From: an uncultured Rhodospirillales bacterium
GTDB taxonomy: Bacteria; Pseudomonadota; Alphaproteobacteria; Acetobacterales; Acetobacteraceae
Reading direction: 5' to 3'
Assembly: GCA_903928045.1 (NCBI GenBank)
Contig: CAIYPH010000132.1
Span: 1-6,384 of the forward strand
Length of the DNA: 6,384 bases
The translations under genes were made by a program, and so were the position numbers. Below the pieces are notes generated by a model that saw nothing but the letters and a program-made list of their open reading frames with translations, did no database searches and was not told the origin of the DNA. Position 1 is the stretch's first letter; every line of letters begins with the position of its first letter. Below are positions 6,125 to 6,384 of the stretch, piece by piece.

Positions 6125-6384
6125 CCCGCTTTTTCGCCGCCTCGCTGGCCGCCCATGTCATGTTCGCGGTGCTGCTGATCGCCGCGGCGCTTGGCCTGGA
6201 CCGCGTGAAGCCGATGGAGGAGGCGCCGGACGCTCCTTCGGTCGAAGTCGTCATGCAGCCGGGCACCGGGGAGCCGGCCGCCGCGCCGCCGCCGGCCGAA
6301 CAGGCCGAGCCGTCGCGCCCTGTGCCGCCCCCGGCGCCGCCGAGCGAAACCAAGGCGCCGGAGGCCACCGCCCCCAGCCCGCCG
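6121..6384 (+). CDS. tonB: TonB-type energy transducer, N-terminal part
   Basis: The first 88 codons of an open frame run to the window edge, so the C-terminal receptor-binding domain cannot be seen. A GTG start overlaps the ATPase stop (GTGA). Residues about 4-26 form one membrane anchor with a short cytoplasmic N-terminus. The anchor holds S8-LAA-H12, the SxxxH pattern of TonB that couples it to ExbB-ExbD. A Pro/Ala/Glu-rich stretch (about 50-88) then fits the periplasm-spanning linker of TonB. The position directly behind a chelate importer fits delivery of energy to an outer-membrane receptor for the same substrate. A TolA-like or other proline-rich membrane-anchored protein is less likely but cannot be excluded without the C-terminus. 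Confidence 0.75.
   Translation, partial: MTRFFAASLAAHVMFAVLLIAAALGLDRVKPMEEAPDAPSVEVVMQPGTGEPAAAPPPAEQAEPSRPVPPPAPPSETKAPEATAPSPP

Overview
The window is high-GC, densely packed DNA from a Gram-negative bacterium, most likely an alphaproteobacterium. The phoH-ybeY-corC gene order, the many GTG starts overlapping the previous stop codon, and the codon bias toward G/C all fit this. T-rich paired-hairpin intergenic repeats of this look are, from memory only, reminiscent of Acetobacteraceae. All genes read on the plus strand. No phage, transposase, CRISPR, tRNA or rRNA was seen.

Left half (1-2675): the end of phoH, complete ybeY, a 154-base gap filled by a paired-hairpin repeat, then corC (ybeX) and a lipoprotein with two aspartic-protease DTG motifs. 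phoH, ybeY and corC form the conserved RNA-metabolism/membrane cluster that in many proteobacteria is followed by lnt. Here the place of lnt is taken by the two-domain aspartic-protease lipoprotein, which overlaps corC by GTGA.

Middle gap (2676-2872): a second copy of the repeat, then a short leader with a ribosome binding site that favours a TTG start for the next gene.

Right half (2873-6384): a run of five genes, each overlapping the next by four bases. They are a CDF metal-cation exporter, a periplasmic binding protein, a FecCD/BtuC-type permease, a FecE/BtuD-type ATPase, and the start of a TonB-type energy transducer cut by the window edge. The last four form an importer for a chelate or corrinoid (siderophore, heme or cobalamin) together with the protein that energises its outer-membrane receptor. 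The receptor itself is not in the window. The efflux pump at the head of the run suggests metal homeostasis coupled to chelate uptake, but the substrate cannot be named from sequence alone.

The most notable signals are the repeat pair, whose arm hairpins show compensatory base changes; the duplicated retropepsin-like lipoprotein; a UUCG hairpin inside the 5' end of ybeY; and a shortened ATPase. I did not find a wholly new system.
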